Origin: Mycobacterium sp. 1164985.4
GTDB taxonomy: Bacteria; Actinomycetota; Actinomycetes; Mycobacteriales; Mycobacteriaceae
Length of the DNA: 64,000 nucleotides
NCBI RefSeq assembly: GCF_001668575.1
Contig: NZ_LZMD01000046.1
Location: 186,001-250,000 of the forward strand
Reading direction: 5' to 3'
Positions within the stretch are counted from its first letter, which is position 1, and the number at the start of each line of letters is the position of its first letter. The position numbers were made by a program, and so were the translations under genes. This document shows, piece by piece, positions 1 to 8,277 of the stretch. Below the pieces are notes generated by a model. The model was not told the DNA's origin. It saw nothing but the letters and a program-made list of their open reading frames with translations, and searched no databases.

Positions 1-275
1 ACCAGCACTTCGATGTCCCCGAGCGCCTCGACCGACTGCGCGACGAAGGTTTTCACCGAGTTGGGGTCGGTGACGTCGAGGTGGAACCCGACGGCCTCGC
101 CGCCGTCGGCGTTGATCTTGCCGACGATGTCTTCGAGCTTCTCGACGCGGCGAGCGCCGAGTGCAACGGGAAAGCCGCGCGCGGCCATCTCGATTGCCGT
201 CGCCTCGCCGATTCCGGAGGAGGCGCCCGCAACGATGACGGGGCGCCGTTCGGGCAGGGGGTCGAACCGGGGCAT
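1..275 (-). CDS. Short-chain dehydrogenase/reductase, N-terminal part
   Basis: The first 91 residues are visible; the gene runs off the left edge, so the C-terminus and the catalytic Tyr-x-x-x-Lys are outside the window. The visible part is an NAD(P)-binding Rossmann fold with the classical SDR glycine motif GASSGIG at about residues 17-23 and an LDVTD segment typical of the loop after beta-4. The start codon (ATG, 275-273) overlaps the TGA of the upstream cyp123 by one base (TGATG), so the two are probably translationally coupled. By synteny with M. tuberculosis Rv0765c this is an oxidoreductase associated with the P450; its substrate is not known. Confidence 0.85.
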   Translation of the reverse strand, partial: MPRFDPLPERRPVIVAGASSGIGEATAIEMAARGFPVALGARRVEKLEDIVGKINADGGEAVGFHLDVTDPNSVKTFVAQSVEALGDIEVL

Positions 276-1483
276 CAGACAGTCTCCACAGTGATCGGAA
301 GGTGAGCGAATCCGCGGACATTGCTCGAATGGACGCGGACGGCGCTGGCCTCGTCCACCTCGTATCCGCGGATTCGCTTGAACAACTCGGTCAGCGCGAC
401 CCTCGCCTCCATACGCGCCAGGTGCGCGCCGAGGCAGAAGTGGGCACCGCTACCGAAACTCATGAGCTTGGAACCGATTTCGCGACCGATCACGAATCGG
501 TCGGGATCATCGAACACCCGTTCGTCGCGGTGCGCCGATCCGGGCAGCAACAGCAGGACATCACCGTCGGGGATGGTGGTGTCGTACAACGTCAGCTCAC
601 CCGCGACGGTCCGCGCGAGGATCTGGCTGGAGGTGTCGTATCGCAGCGTCTCCTCGACCCAGAGCGGCACCCGATCCAGGTCGGCGTAGACGGGCGTCAC
701 CTGGTCCGGGTTCTTGTGACCCCAGAACGCCGCGTTCGCAAGCAGTTTCGTGGTGGTCTCGTTACCGGCTATCACCATCAGGAACATGAAGCCCAGGATC
801 TCGTCGTCGGTGAGCCGATCGCCGTCGATCTCGGCCTCGAGCAGCGCGGTGGTCAAGTCGTCGGTGGGCTTCTTACGGCGCTCGGCCACCATGCCCTGGT
901 AATAGACGATCAAGTTGATCGACGCCTCGACCGCCGAGGGCGGCACATCGGTGACGCCTTCGTCCCGGTGCATCACGCCGTCGGCCCAGGCGCGTACCTG
1001 CGTGCGATCCGCTTCGGGCACACCCATCAGTTCCGAGATGACGTCCATCGGAAGCTTGCCGGCGAACTCGTCGACGTAGTCGACTGTTTCGTCCGAGCGC
1101 GCCTTGTCCAACATGGTGTCGAGGTGCTGCACAGCGATCTCGGTGACCCGTGGTTCCAGCTCCCGAATTCGTCGCGGCGTGAAGCCCTTCGACACCAGGG
1201 TGCGCAGCCGCAGATGGTCCGGGTCGTCCATCGCGAGGAAGGACATGGTCTTCGACGCATGCGGTCCGCGCGACGCCGGATCCAGCGACACCCCGAACTT
1301 GTTCGACAACGTCGTGCTGTTGCGAAAGCCCTGTAGGACATCCTGGTGCCGCGACAGCGCCCAGAAGCCGAGCTCGTCGTTGCGGTACAGCGGCGCCTCG
1401 TCGCGCAACCGCTTGTAATACGGATACGGATCCTCGTGGAAGTCGTAGTCGTAAGGATCAAGCACGATTTCGCTGACGGTCAC
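275..1483 (-). CDS. cyp123: Cytochrome P450 CYP123 family
   Basis: Haem-thiolate monooxygenase of 402 residues, the same length as M. tuberculosis CYP123 (Rv0766c) and very close to it from memory (for example LVLDPYDYDFHEDPYPYY near the N-terminus). Visible P450 motifs are the I-helix AGNETT, the K-helix ExxR in EETLR, and the haem loop FGSGAHFCLG with the proximal cysteine at about residue 350. I chose the GTG at 1483: it leaves 22 bases after the TetR gene, whereas an in-frame ATG at 1540 would add an Arg/Lys-rich extension overlapping that gene. The order tetR-cyp123-SDR on one strand suggests one transcript controlled by the TetR protein. The physiological substrate of CYP123 is unknown; in M. 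tuberculosis it lies beside cyp51, which would fall just outside this window. Confidence 0.93.
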   Translation of the reverse strand: MTVSEIVLDPYDYDFHEDPYPYYKRLRDEAPLYRNDELGFWALSRHQDVLQGFRNSTTLSNKFGVSLDPASRGPHASKTMSFLAMDDPDHLRLRTLVSKGFTPRRIRELEPRVTEIAVQHLDTMLDKARSDETVDYVDEFAGKLPMDVISELMGVPEADRTQVRAWADGVMHRDEGVTDVPPSAVEASINLIVYYQGMVAERRKKPTDDLTTALLEAEIDGDRLTDDEILGFMFLMVIAGNETTTKLLANAAFWGHKNPDQVTPVYADLDRVPLWVEETLRYDTSSQILARTVAGELTLYDTTIPDGDVLLLLPGSAHRDERVFDDPDRFVIGREIGSKLMSFGSGAHFCLGAHLARMEARVALTELFKRIRGYEVDEASAVRVHSSNVRGFAHLPITVETV

Positions 1484-1505
1484 TGCTCGTCTCCGGCGCT
1501 TCTGT

Positions 1506-2114
1506 TCATTGATCCTCTCCGAGGATGAGGCCGACGACATAGCTGAGCCGGTCGGCGATCTGGTGATAGGTGAAGACCCCGCTGCCCGCGTTGACCAGTG
1601 CTCCGAAGAACGTCATCTCGAGCGCGGCCAACGCTCGCGGGTCGGCCTCGGGACCCATGGCCGACCGGATACGGCGGTGGATCTCGGTGCCGATGCGGTC
1701 GCGCACCGCACGCACCGCCGCATCGCTGCCACTCAGAAGCGCCGTCGTGCACGCCGCGGCGACCTCCGGTTCGTCGGCGACCATCAGCGCCATGGCCCGC
1801 AATGTCTTCTCGACGCGGGCGACCCTGCTCTCGTTCACGTCGGTGAAATACGGGACCTGGCGCATCAGGTCCAGGTACACCTCGGCGATCAGATGGTTCT
1901 TCGACGAGAAGTAGGTGTACGCGGTGGCGGGCGCGACCTTGGCTCGGGCGGCCACGGCACGCACGGTCAGATCGGCATACGAGGATTCGCGCAGCATCTC
2001 GACGCCGGCGCCGAGCACCTTGCGGAACGTCTCCTCCTGGCGGCGATTCCGCGGTGTCTCGCCGGTACTCGCAGACATCGAGGTTGTGACCGCAACCACG
2101 GGTTCGCTGGACAC
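1506..2114 (-). CDS. TetR-family repressor of the cyp123 / aldA divergent locus
   Basis: TetR regulator of 202 residues (Rv0767c-like). The N-terminal helix-turn-helix is recognisable at about residues 25-70 (LTVRAVAARAKVAPATAYTYFSSK), followed by an all-helical ligand domain. The GTG at 2114 is preceded by a -10-like TAACTT at 2126-2121 with a six-base gap, the arrangement of a leaderless mRNA, so I prefer it over the internal ATG at 2078. The palindrome TGGACACCTGTCCA (2108-2121) covers this start and a second copy lies before the divergent aldA; both are probable operators, so the protein likely represses itself, cyp123 and the aldA operon. Confidence 0.88.
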   Translation of the reverse strand: MSSEPVVAVTTSMSASTGETPRNRRQEETFRKVLGAGVEMLRESSYADLTVRAVAARAKVAPATAYTYFSSKNHLIAEVYLDLMRQVPYFTDVNESRVARVEKTLRAMALMVADEPEVAAACTTALLSGSDAAVRAVRDRIGTEIHRRIRSAMGPEADPRALAALEMTFFGALVNAGSGVFTYHQIADRLSYVVGLILGEDQ

Positions 2115-2231
2115 CTGTCCAAGTTATCGGACCATCCTTACGGTCCGCAAGTACGCAGCTAGAGAACCATATGCTTGCCAGTCGCCAGGCCGGGCGACTA
2201 TCGTTCGGTCCATCTATTCGGACAGTTGTCC
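2108..2231. promoter_or_regulatory. Divergent promoter region with two copies of palindrome GGACAnnTGTCC
   Basis: TGGACACCTGTCCA at 2108-2121 is a perfect 14-bp palindrome over the tetR start; GGACAGTTGTCC at 2220-2231 repeats it 23 bases before the aldA start. For tetR the inferred elements are TTGCGG (2150-2145), 18 bases, TAACTT (2126-2121). For aldA they are TTGCCA (2175-2180), 18 bases, TATCGT (2199-2204), which puts the second palindrome just after the expected transcription start. Binding of a TetR dimer at the two sites would block both directions. An additional weaker dyad, CGGACC/GGTCCG, lies at about 2128-2147. Confidence 0.7.
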
Positions 2232-2253
2232 AGCAATGGTGAACGGAGACGGC

Positions 2254-3720
2254 ATGGCGGTGCTGGCGAATCGGGAAAGTCTGCTGCTCATCGACGGCAA
2301 GCTCGTCGCGGGCGGCGGCGGGTCGTTCGAGACCGTCAACCCGGCGACGGAGGATGTGCTCGGAGTCGCGGCCGACGCCACAGCCGACGACATGGGCCGC
2401 GCGATCGACGCGGCCCGCCGGGCGTTCGACGAAACCGACTGGTCGACCAACACCGAGCTGCGGGTGCGTTGCCTGCGTCAACTGCAAGCGGTGCTCAAGG
2501 AGCACATCGAGGAGCTGCGCGAGATCACGATCGCCGAGGTGGGCGCGCCTCGGATGTTGACGTCGGCGGCGCAACTCGAGGGGCCGGTCGAGGACCTGAG
2601 TTTCTGCGCCGACACCGCCGAGTCCTACCAGTGGGTCACCGATCTGGGGGAAGCGTCGCCGATGGGCATCAAGACCCGTCGCCGTATCGCCCGTGAGGCA
2701 GTCGGTGTCGTCGGCGCCATCACACCGTGGAACTTCCCGCACCAGATCAACCTGGCCAAGCTCGGCCCGGCGTTGGCCGCGGGCAACACCATCGTGCTCA
2801 AGCCGGCGCCGGACACCCCGTGGTGCGCCGCCGCGGTCGGGGAGTTGATCGCCGAGCACACCGATATCCCGCCGGGTGTCGTCAACATCGTCACCTCCAG
2901 CGACCACGGGGTCGGTGCGCTGTTGTCGAGAGACCCTCGGGTGGACATGGTTTCGTTCACCGGGTCGACGGCTACCGGGCGCAGTGTGATGGCCGACGGT
3001 GCCGCCACGATCAAGAAGGTGTTCCTCGAGCTCGGCGGCAAGTCGGCGTTTCTCGTGCTCGACGACGCCGATCTCGCCGGTGCCTGTTCGATGTCGGCGT
3101 TCACCGCGTCGATGCACGCGGGGCAGGGCTGCGCCATCACCACCCGACTGGTGGTGCCGCGGGCCCGCTACGACGAGGCGGTCGAGGCCGCTGCGGCGAC
3201 GATGGGTGGGCTGAGACCGGGCGACCCCCAGGACGCCGGAACCATCTGTGGCCCACTCATTTCCGCCCGCCAGCGCGATCGCGTCCAGGGTTACCTCGAC
3301 TCGGCGATCGATGAGGGCGGCAAGTTCGCCGTCGGCGGCGGCAGGCCGGCCGACCGTGACACCGGATTCTTCATCGAACCCACGGTTATCGCGGGACTTG
3401 ACAACAGCGCCAAGGTCTCGCGTGAGGAGATCTTCGGGCCGGTGCTGACGGTGATCGCCCATGACGGTGACGACGACGCGGTCCGCATCGCCAACGATTC
3501 GGCCTACGGCCTTTCCGGCACTGTGTTCTCGGCCGACGAAGAACGCGCGAACCGGGTCGCGGCGCGGATGCGTGTCGGCACCGTCAACATCAACGGCGGC
3601 GTCTGGTACTCGGCGGACATGCCCTTCGGCGGATACAAGCAGTCCGGAATCGGTCGGGAGATGGGGCTGGCCGGATTCGAGGAATACCTGGAGATCAAGG
3701 CGATCGCCACGGCGGTTTGA
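2254..3720 (+). CDS. aldA: Aldehyde dehydrogenase (NAD(P)+)
   Basis: Soluble ALDH-superfamily enzyme of 488 residues, close to the 489 of M. tuberculosis AldA (Rv0768). It oxidises an aldehyde to the acid through a thiohemiacetal. The substrate-binding segment TPWNFP, the general-base Glu259 in LELGGKS and the nucleophile Cys293 in GQGC are present. The glycine-rich FTGSTATG lies between. The ATG at 2254 has GGAG five bases upstream; an in-frame ATG at 2236 is a less likely alternative. It is the first gene of a run of five on the plus strand (aldA, SDR, hydroxyacid dehydrogenase, CMD, unknown), which reads as a catabolic or detoxification operon under the divergent TetR. The substrate cannot be deduced. 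Confidence 0.93.
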   Translation: MAVLANRESLLLIDGKLVAGGGGSFETVNPATEDVLGVAADATADDMGRAIDAARRAFDETDWSTNTELRVRCLRQLQAVLKEHIEELREITIAEVGAPRMLTSAAQLEGPVEDLSFCADTAESYQWVTDLGEASPMGIKTRRRIAREAVGVVGAITPWNFPHQINLAKLGPALAAGNTIVLKPAPDTPWCAAAVGELIAEHTDIPPGVVNIVTSSDHGVGALLSRDPRVDMVSFTGSTATGRSVMADGAATIKKVFLELGGKSAFLVLDDADLAGACSMSAFTASMHAGQGCAITTRLVVPRARYDEAVEAAAATMGGLRPGDPQDAGTICGPLISARQRDRVQGYLDSAIDEGGKFAVGGGRPADRDTGFFIEPTVIAGLDNSAKVSREEIFGPVLTVIAHDGDDDAVRIANDSAYGLSGTVFSADEERANRVAARMRVGTVNINGGVWYSADMPFGGYKQSGIGREMGLAGFEEYLEIKAIATAV

Positions 3721-3724
3721 CCCC

Positions 3725-3786
3725 GCCGAACGTGGTTCACCAGCACGCGGAAGTCCGCAAAAACGTGCATCAACGCCACGCTCGGC
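3725..3786. repeat. Nested inverted repeat between aldA and the SDR gene
   Basis: Outer arms GCCGAACGTGG (3725-3735) and CCACGCTCGGC (3776-3786) pair at 10 of 11 positions. Inside lies a smaller stem, GCACG/CGTGC, enclosing GCGGA-AG-TCCGC (3747-3758). It sits directly after the aldA stop codon and could act as a partial terminator or an mRNA-stability stem inside the operon. There is no U-tract. Confidence 0.4.
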
Positions 3787-3804
3787 AGAGGAGAGGATAG
3801 GTAC

Positions 3805-4557
3805 ATGGGGCAGTTCAACGACAAGGTCGCGATCGTCACCGGCGCAGGCGGCGGCATCGGACAGGCGTACGCCGAGGCGTTGGCCCGCGAGGGCGCCGCC
3901 GTGGTGGTCGCCGACATCAACACCGAGGGTGCGCAGAAGGTTGCCGACGGAATCAAGGGTGAGGGCGGTAACGCGCTGGCCGTGCGGGTCGACGTATCCG
4001 ACCCTGAATCGGCCAAGGAGATGGCGGCGCAGACGCTTTCGGAGTTCGGGGGCATCGACTACCTGGTGAACAACGCCGCGATCTTCGGCGGCATGAAGCT
4101 CGACTTCCTGATCACCGTTGACTGGGACTACTACAAGAAGTTCATGAGCGTGAACATGGACGGCGCCCTGGTCTGCACCCGAGCGGTGTACAAGAAGATG
4201 GCCAAGCGCGGCGGCGGGGCCATCGTCAATCAGTCCTCGACCGCGGCGTGGCTCTACTCGAATTTCTATGGACTGGCCAAGGTCGGCGTCAACGGGTTGA
4301 CCCAGCAACTTGCCACCGAGCTGGGCGGGCAGAACATCAGGGTCAACGCCATCGCGCCGGGACCGATCGACACCGAGGCCAACCGGACCACCACGCCTCA
4401 GGAGATCGTCGCCGACATCGTCAAGGGAATTCCGTTGTCTCGCATGGGACAGCCGGAGGACCTGGTCGGCATGTGCCTGTTCCTGTTGTCCGATCAGGCG
4501 AAGTGGATAACCGGACAGATCTTCAACGTCGACGGCGGACAGATCATTCGGTCATGA
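3805..4557 (+). CDS. SDR-family oxidoreductase
   Basis: Classical short-chain dehydrogenase of 250 residues (Rv0769-like, 248). The cofactor motif TGAGGGIG is at residues 12-19, NNAA follows beta-4, and the catalytic pair is Tyr155/Lys159 in YGLAK, preceded by the SSTAAW serine segment. The acidic Asp after beta-2 (VVADIN) favours NAD(H) over NADP(H). An AGGAGAGG ribosome site lies about ten bases before the ATG. Its stop overlaps the next start (ATGA). It probably interconverts an alcohol and a carbonyl in the same pathway as the aldehyde dehydrogenase; the substrate is unknown. Confidence 0.92.
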   Translation: MGQFNDKVAIVTGAGGGIGQAYAEALAREGAAVVVADINTEGAQKVADGIKGEGGNALAVRVDVSDPESAKEMAAQTLSEFGGIDYLVNNAAIFGGMKLDFLITVDWDYYKKFMSVNMDGALVCTRAVYKKMAKRGGGAIVNQSSTAAWLYSNFYGLAKVGVNGLTQQLATELGGQNIRVNAIAPGPIDTEANRTTTPQEIVADIVKGIPLSRMGQPEDLVGMCLFLLSDQAKWITGQIFNVDGGQIIRS

Positions 4558-5405
4558 GTGAACAAACCAAGCTCGGCTACATCGGCCTCGGCAACCAAGG
4601 CGCTCCGATGGCGAAGCGTCTGGTCGACTGGCCCGGTGGTCTGGTCGTGTTCGACGTGCGCACCGAGGCGATGACGCCGTTGGTGGAGTTGGGGGCCAGC
4701 CCGGCGGGGGATGTCGCCGAAGTTTGTGAGGCAGACGTCATCAGCGTCACCGTGCTCAACGACGAGCAGGTGCGCGACGTCGTCGGTCGGCTCGCCGAAC
4801 ACGCGAAACCAGGTACCGTCATCGCGATCCACTCGACCATCGAGCCCAGCACGGCACCGGAATTGGCAGAACAATTGCGCCCGAGGGGTATTCATATCGT
4901 CGACGCGCCGGTCAGCGGGGGCGCGGGAGCCGCCGACAAGGGTGAGCTGGCAGTGATGGTCGGCGCCGACGACGAGGCCTACGCCGCGGTCAAGCCAGTC
5001 TTCAAACAGTGGGCCTCGCTGGTGGTCCGCGCGGGCGAGCCCGGCGCGGGCACCCGGATGAAGCTGGCCCGCAACATGCTGACGTTCATCGGATTCGCCG
5101 CGGCCTGCGAGGCGCAGGTGCTCGCCGAGGCCGCGGGCATCGACCTGCAGAAGCTGGGACGCGTGGTGCGGCACAGTGATGCGCAGAGCGGTGGACCCGG
5201 TGCCATCATGTACCGCGACGACACCAAACCGCTAGCCGCGGACCACTTCCTGCACGACATGTTCGTTCACACCCGCGGTCTCGGCGAGAAGGATTTGCGC
5301 TTGGCGCTCGCATTGGGCAAGGCCACCGATGTCGAACTTCCACTGGCCGAAGTCGCGCTGCGGAATCTCGCCGCCGGACTCGGCGTGCCACACACGAAGG
5401 AGTGA
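4554..5405 (+). CDS. Beta-hydroxyacid dehydrogenase (3-hydroxyisobutyrate dehydrogenase type)
   Basis: 283 residues, Rv0770-like. The N-terminal NAD-binding motif GLGNQG is at residues 11-16. The family's substrate signature DAPVSGG is at about residues 119-125, and the catalytic-lysine helix is in the KLARNML region at about residue 175. Members oxidise beta-hydroxyacids or reduce tartronate semialdehyde-type compounds with NAD(P). The ATG overlaps the SDR stop (ATGA) and its own TGA overlaps the next GTG. That makes it translationally coupled on both sides. The substrate is not predictable from sequence. Confidence 0.9.
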   Translation: MSEQTKLGYIGLGNQGAPMAKRLVDWPGGLVVFDVRTEAMTPLVELGASPAGDVAEVCEADVISVTVLNDEQVRDVVGRLAEHAKPGTVIAIHSTIEPSTAPELAEQLRPRGIHIVDAPVSGGAGAADKGELAVMVGADDEAYAAVKPVFKQWASLVVRAGEPGAGTRMKLARNMLTFIGFAAACEAQVLAEAAGIDLQKLGRVVRHSDAQSGGPGAIMYRDDTKPLAADHFLHDMFVHTRGLGEKDLRLALALGKATDVELPLAEVALRNLAAGLGVPHTKE

Positions 5406-5863
5406 GTCTGATGGACGAATTGCGCCGCAAGGGCCTCGAGAAGATGAACGAGGTCTACGGCTGGGAGATGCCGAACATCGAGGGTGACCCGTACTTCGAC
5501 CTCACCGTCGACCACCTCTTCGGCACCATCTGGACACGTCCGGGCCTGTCCATGCGGGACAAGCGAATCATGACGCTGACCGCAGTGACCGCCGTGGGGA
5601 ACTCCGACCTCGCCGAGATCCAGGCCAACGCCGCGCTGGCCAACGGTGAGATGACCGAGCAGGAGCTCAAGGAGATGGCGGTCTTCTTGACCCACTACCT
5701 CGGGTTCCCTTTGGGCTCGAAGCTGGACGGTGCGGTCAGCAAGGTCATCAAGAACCGCCAAAAGGGCAAAGGCGGGGACACGGCCGCAGAAAGACGAGCG
5801 AACGTCAACGCCGCGGTGAAGATGCATTCCGGCGGGACGGTGCACGACGAGCATGACAAGTAG
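5402..5863 (+). CDS. Carboxymuconolactone decarboxylase (CMD) family protein
   Basis: About 150 residues (Rv0771-like). The CMD fold is recognisable from FGTIWTRPGLSMRDKRIMTLTAVTAVG and the later AALANGEMTEQEL helix. There is no cysteine at all, so it cannot be an AhpD-type peroxidase, which needs a CxxC pair; a decarboxylase or lactone-acting role, or a purely structural role, remains. GTG at 5402 overlaps the preceding stop (GTGA); ATG at 5411 is the alternative start and matches the usual mycobacterial N-terminus MDELRRKG. The C-terminal 40 residues are basic and look disordered. Confidence 0.85.
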   Translation: MSLMDELRRKGLEKMNEVYGWEMPNIEGDPYFDLTVDHLFGTIWTRPGLSMRDKRIMTLTAVTAVGNSDLAEIQANAALANGEMTEQELKEMAVFLTHYLGFPLGSKLDGAVSKVIKNRQKGKGGDTAAERRANVNAAVKMHSGGTVHDEHDK

Positions 5864-7079
5864 GTACTCATCGCTGTCGCGTGAGCAGCTCGCGGTCCTG
5901 GTGCGCGAGCTGCTGCTGATCGGTCAGCTGATCGACCGCTCCGGAATGGCCTGGATCATCAGCCATTTCGGTCGCGAGGAGATGCTGCAGGTCGCGATCG
6001 AGGAGTGGATGGGCGCCAGCCCGATCTACACCAAGCGGATGCAGAAGGCCTTGAACTACGAGGGCACCGATGTCATCACGATATTCAAGGGTCTGCAGCT
6101 CGACATCGGGGCGCCACCGCAGTTCATGGATTTCCGCTACACCGTCCACGACCGCTGGCACGGTGAATTTCATCTCGACCACTGCGGCGCGCTGTTGGAC
6201 GTCGAACCGATGGGCGAAGAGTACGTGCGCGGCATGTGCCACGACATCGAGGACCCGACGTTCGACGCGACGGCCGTGGCGACCAACCGCCGAGCCCAGA
6301 TCCGCCCGATCCACCGCCCGCCGCGCACACCCGCCGACCGGCACCCGCATTGTGCGTGGACCGTGATCATCGACGAGTCCTACCCCGCGGTGGAGGACCA
6401 CCCGGTACTCGAGGTCGTCGCCCGGACACGTGCCGCCCGAACCGAACTCGACCCCATCGACACCGGTGACCAAGGTCAGTCGGACTACTCCGGACCGTTG
6501 GTCTCGGACTTCGACTTCGGCGCGTTCTCGCATTCGGCGCTGGTGCGCATCGCCGACGAGGTGTGTCTGCAGATGCACCTGCTCAACCTGTCGTATGTCA
6601 TCGCCGTCGGGAAGCGGGCCGGTACGAACACCGAACTGGCGACCGAGATCTGCACCAAACAACTGATCGGGCTGGCCGGTATCGCGGCCGAACGCATCCA
6701 CCGCGCGCTGAAGTTGCCCGGCGGAATCGAGGGCGCGGTGCGCACGCTCGAGTTGCATCCGATGCTCAACCCCGTGTCCTACGTCGACGCCGAATTCGGG
6801 CCGGACACCGTGCATCTGCGGCGTTCACCCGCTCACGAAGACGGAGCCTGGATCTCGCTGGTGTCGCCACGGGAGCGGCGCCCGCTGCAGGCGATCGTCG
6901 CCGCGGTGGACAAGCGCCTCGATGTCGAGGTGAACGGATCGGCGCAGGAGTTGACCGCGCGCGTCATCGAAACCGACACCGAGGCCAAGGAGTTCTCCGA
7001 GGTGTCGGTTGTCAGGGTCAGCGGCGGATCGACGTGGGAGTTCGAAGACCGCAAATCGCTGCCGCTGACGGTGCTCTGA
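5853..7079 (+). CDS. Conserved protein of unknown function with HxDHC motif
   Basis: 408 residues; I do not recognise a named family. It overlaps the CMD stop by 11 bases and shares codon use with its neighbours, so it is a real, coupled member of the operon. Near residues 107-135 it has a dense Cys/His/Asp cluster (FHLDHCG, then MCHDIEDPTFDA) that looks like a metal or thiol active site. This is followed by a basic, Pro-rich stretch (RAQIRPIHRPPRTPADRHPH). A hydrophobic helix-rich middle contains LRxADEVCLQMHLL and TKQLIGLAGIAAERIHRAL. No signal peptide or clear membrane span is seen. Its place after an ALDH/SDR/hydroxyacid dehydrogenase/CMD set suggests an enzyme of the same pathway. Confidence 0.8.
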   Translation: MTSRYSSLSREQLAVLVRELLLIGQLIDRSGMAWIISHFGREEMLQVAIEEWMGASPIYTKRMQKALNYEGTDVITIFKGLQLDIGAPPQFMDFRYTVHDRWHGEFHLDHCGALLDVEPMGEEYVRGMCHDIEDPTFDATAVATNRRAQIRPIHRPPRTPADRHPHCAWTVIIDESYPAVEDHPVLEVVARTRAARTELDPIDTGDQGQSDYSGPLVSDFDFGAFSHSALVRIADEVCLQMHLLNLSYVIAVGKRAGTNTELATEICTKQLIGLAGIAAERIHRALKLPGGIEGAVRTLELHPMLNPVSYVDAEFGPDTVHLRRSPAHEDGAWISLVSPRERRPLQAIVAAVDKRLDVEVNGSAQELTARVIETDTEAKEFSEVSVVRVSGGSTWEFEDRKSLPLTVL

Positions 7080-7090
7080 TCCGAGCACTC

Positions 7091-7591
7091 TCACAGCCCC
7101 AGTCGGCCCAGCTCCTCGTACTCTGCGCCGAGTGCGCGCATCCGGGCCGCGATGGCCGCCAGATCGCGGTGGCAGCGTTCGATGACCTCGGCGACCTCGC
7201 CGGCGCCCTTGCTGACCACCGGCCACAGCATCCGGTCGCCTTCCTGGGTCGCGGGGACCGTCGCCGCGGCATCGACGACCCACTGCCGCACGGCGTCCAG
7301 CTCACGGCGACCGGCGCGCACCACGTCCGCCGACCGGTTTACTTCCGCCGCGAGTCGGCGGTCCAACTCGGCCATCGCGCCGAGAGTCCTTGCCTGGCGC
7401 GCGTTTTGGTCGCGATAACCCTCGGCGCCCGAACCCGTCCAATCTGATCCCGGCCCTGCCGCCTCCACCTCGGCGCGTAGGGACTCGAAGAGGGCGCTGT
7501 TGTCCAGCCCGGCGCCGTCCTGCGGGGTGCCCTCACCGAACGTGGCGCGGGCCCGCGACCACGTCGAAAGGAAGGCGTCGACGACACTCAC
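7091..7591 (-). CDS. EspA/EspE-like type VII secretion-associated protein
   Basis: 166 residues, mostly helical. It has a GSDWTGSGAEGYRDQN segment at about residues 48-63, resembling the W-x-G turn and Y/N motif of EspA/EspE and WXG100-type proteins, followed by long helices (LDRRLAAEVNRSADVVRAGRRELDAVRQWV). This is characteristic of mycobacterial ESX substrates or secretion-associated proteins. No ESX core gene is nearby, so it is an isolated copy. It ends 11 bases from the convergent stop of the plus-strand operon. The family call rests on pattern only. Confidence 0.6.
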   Translation of the reverse strand: MSVVDAFLSTWSRARATFGEGTPQDGAGLDNSALFESLRAEVEAAGPGSDWTGSGAEGYRDQNARQARTLGAMAELDRRLAAEVNRSADVVRAGRRELDAVRQWVVDAAATVPATQEGDRMLWPVVSKGAGEVAEVIERCHRDLAAIAARMRALGAEYEELGRLGL

Positions 7592-7642
7592 GACGGTGAG
7601 TTTACGGGCCGGCCGACGGCCGACTGAGCACTAATTCTGTCC

Positions 7643-8251
7643 TCAGCGCGCCGTCGTGGGGGCCGCCACGGAGGCGCCGACCCAGCGCCGCAGATAGTCC
7701 CGCAGTTCCGCGCCGCGACGCGACGGACGTCCCGGGTCGATGATGAACGACTGAATGATCCGCAACAGGTGCTCGGCCAACTCGTCGAGGTCGTCGTCGG
7801 CGAAGCCCAGCGCGGCCCACTCCACGTCGAAGCGCCGCAGCATCGAGTTGGCGAACTCCAGAGCGACGTCCGAGGTGACCGTCTGGCTGAAGGCGCTGGC
7901 CCGCGCGGGCATCAGCAGCAGGCCCATGTGCTTGTCCCGGGGCAGCCATTCGAGCGCGGTGGCAATACCCTCGGCGACCGCCTCCTGTGGGTCGGTCAGC
8001 CCCTGCAGATGATCGGCCAACCGGTCCAGAAAGCCGGTGGCCGCGCGCTGCGCCGACGCCTGCAGCAGCGCATCGGTGCTGGGAAAGTACCGGTAGACGG
8101 TCTGCCGGGTGACTCCGAGCGTGCGTGCGACGTCGGTGATGGAGAACTCCGCACCGCGGGCGTCGATCGCCTTGCCCGCGGCGTCGAGGATGCGGGCGAC
8201 CGCCTCCTCATCCGTCGACGGCGCCGAGCCCGACCAGCCGTGGGTGCGCAC
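7643..8251 (-). CDS. TetR-family transcriptional regulator
   Basis: 202 residues with an N-terminal helix-turn-helix at about residues 18-62 (FSITDVARTLGVTRQTVYRYFPSTDALL) and a helical ligand-binding domain. It lies 26 bases downstream of the CYP125-type P450 on the same strand, so the two are probably cotranscribed from the promoter at 9544-9581, where an inverted repeat is a candidate operator for this protein. Confidence 0.88.
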   Translation of the reverse strand: MRTHGWSGSAPSTDEEAVARILDAAGKAIDARGAEFSITDVARTLGVTRQTVYRYFPSTDALLQASAQRAATGFLDRLADHLQGLTDPQEAVAEGIATALEWLPRDKHMGLLLMPARASAFSQTVTSDVALEFANSMLRRFDVEWAALGFADDDLDELAEHLLRIIQSFIIDPGRPSRRGAELRDYLRRWVGASVAAPTTAR

Positions 8252-8277
8252 GGCGAAATCCTACTCAGCCGGCCTGG

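Noticed and set aside
1480..4308. A very long minus-strand frame opposite aldA and the SDR gene
   Set aside because: It lies antisense to two well-conserved enzymes and has an Arg/Asp/Gly-rich composition typical of antisense frames in high-GC DNA.
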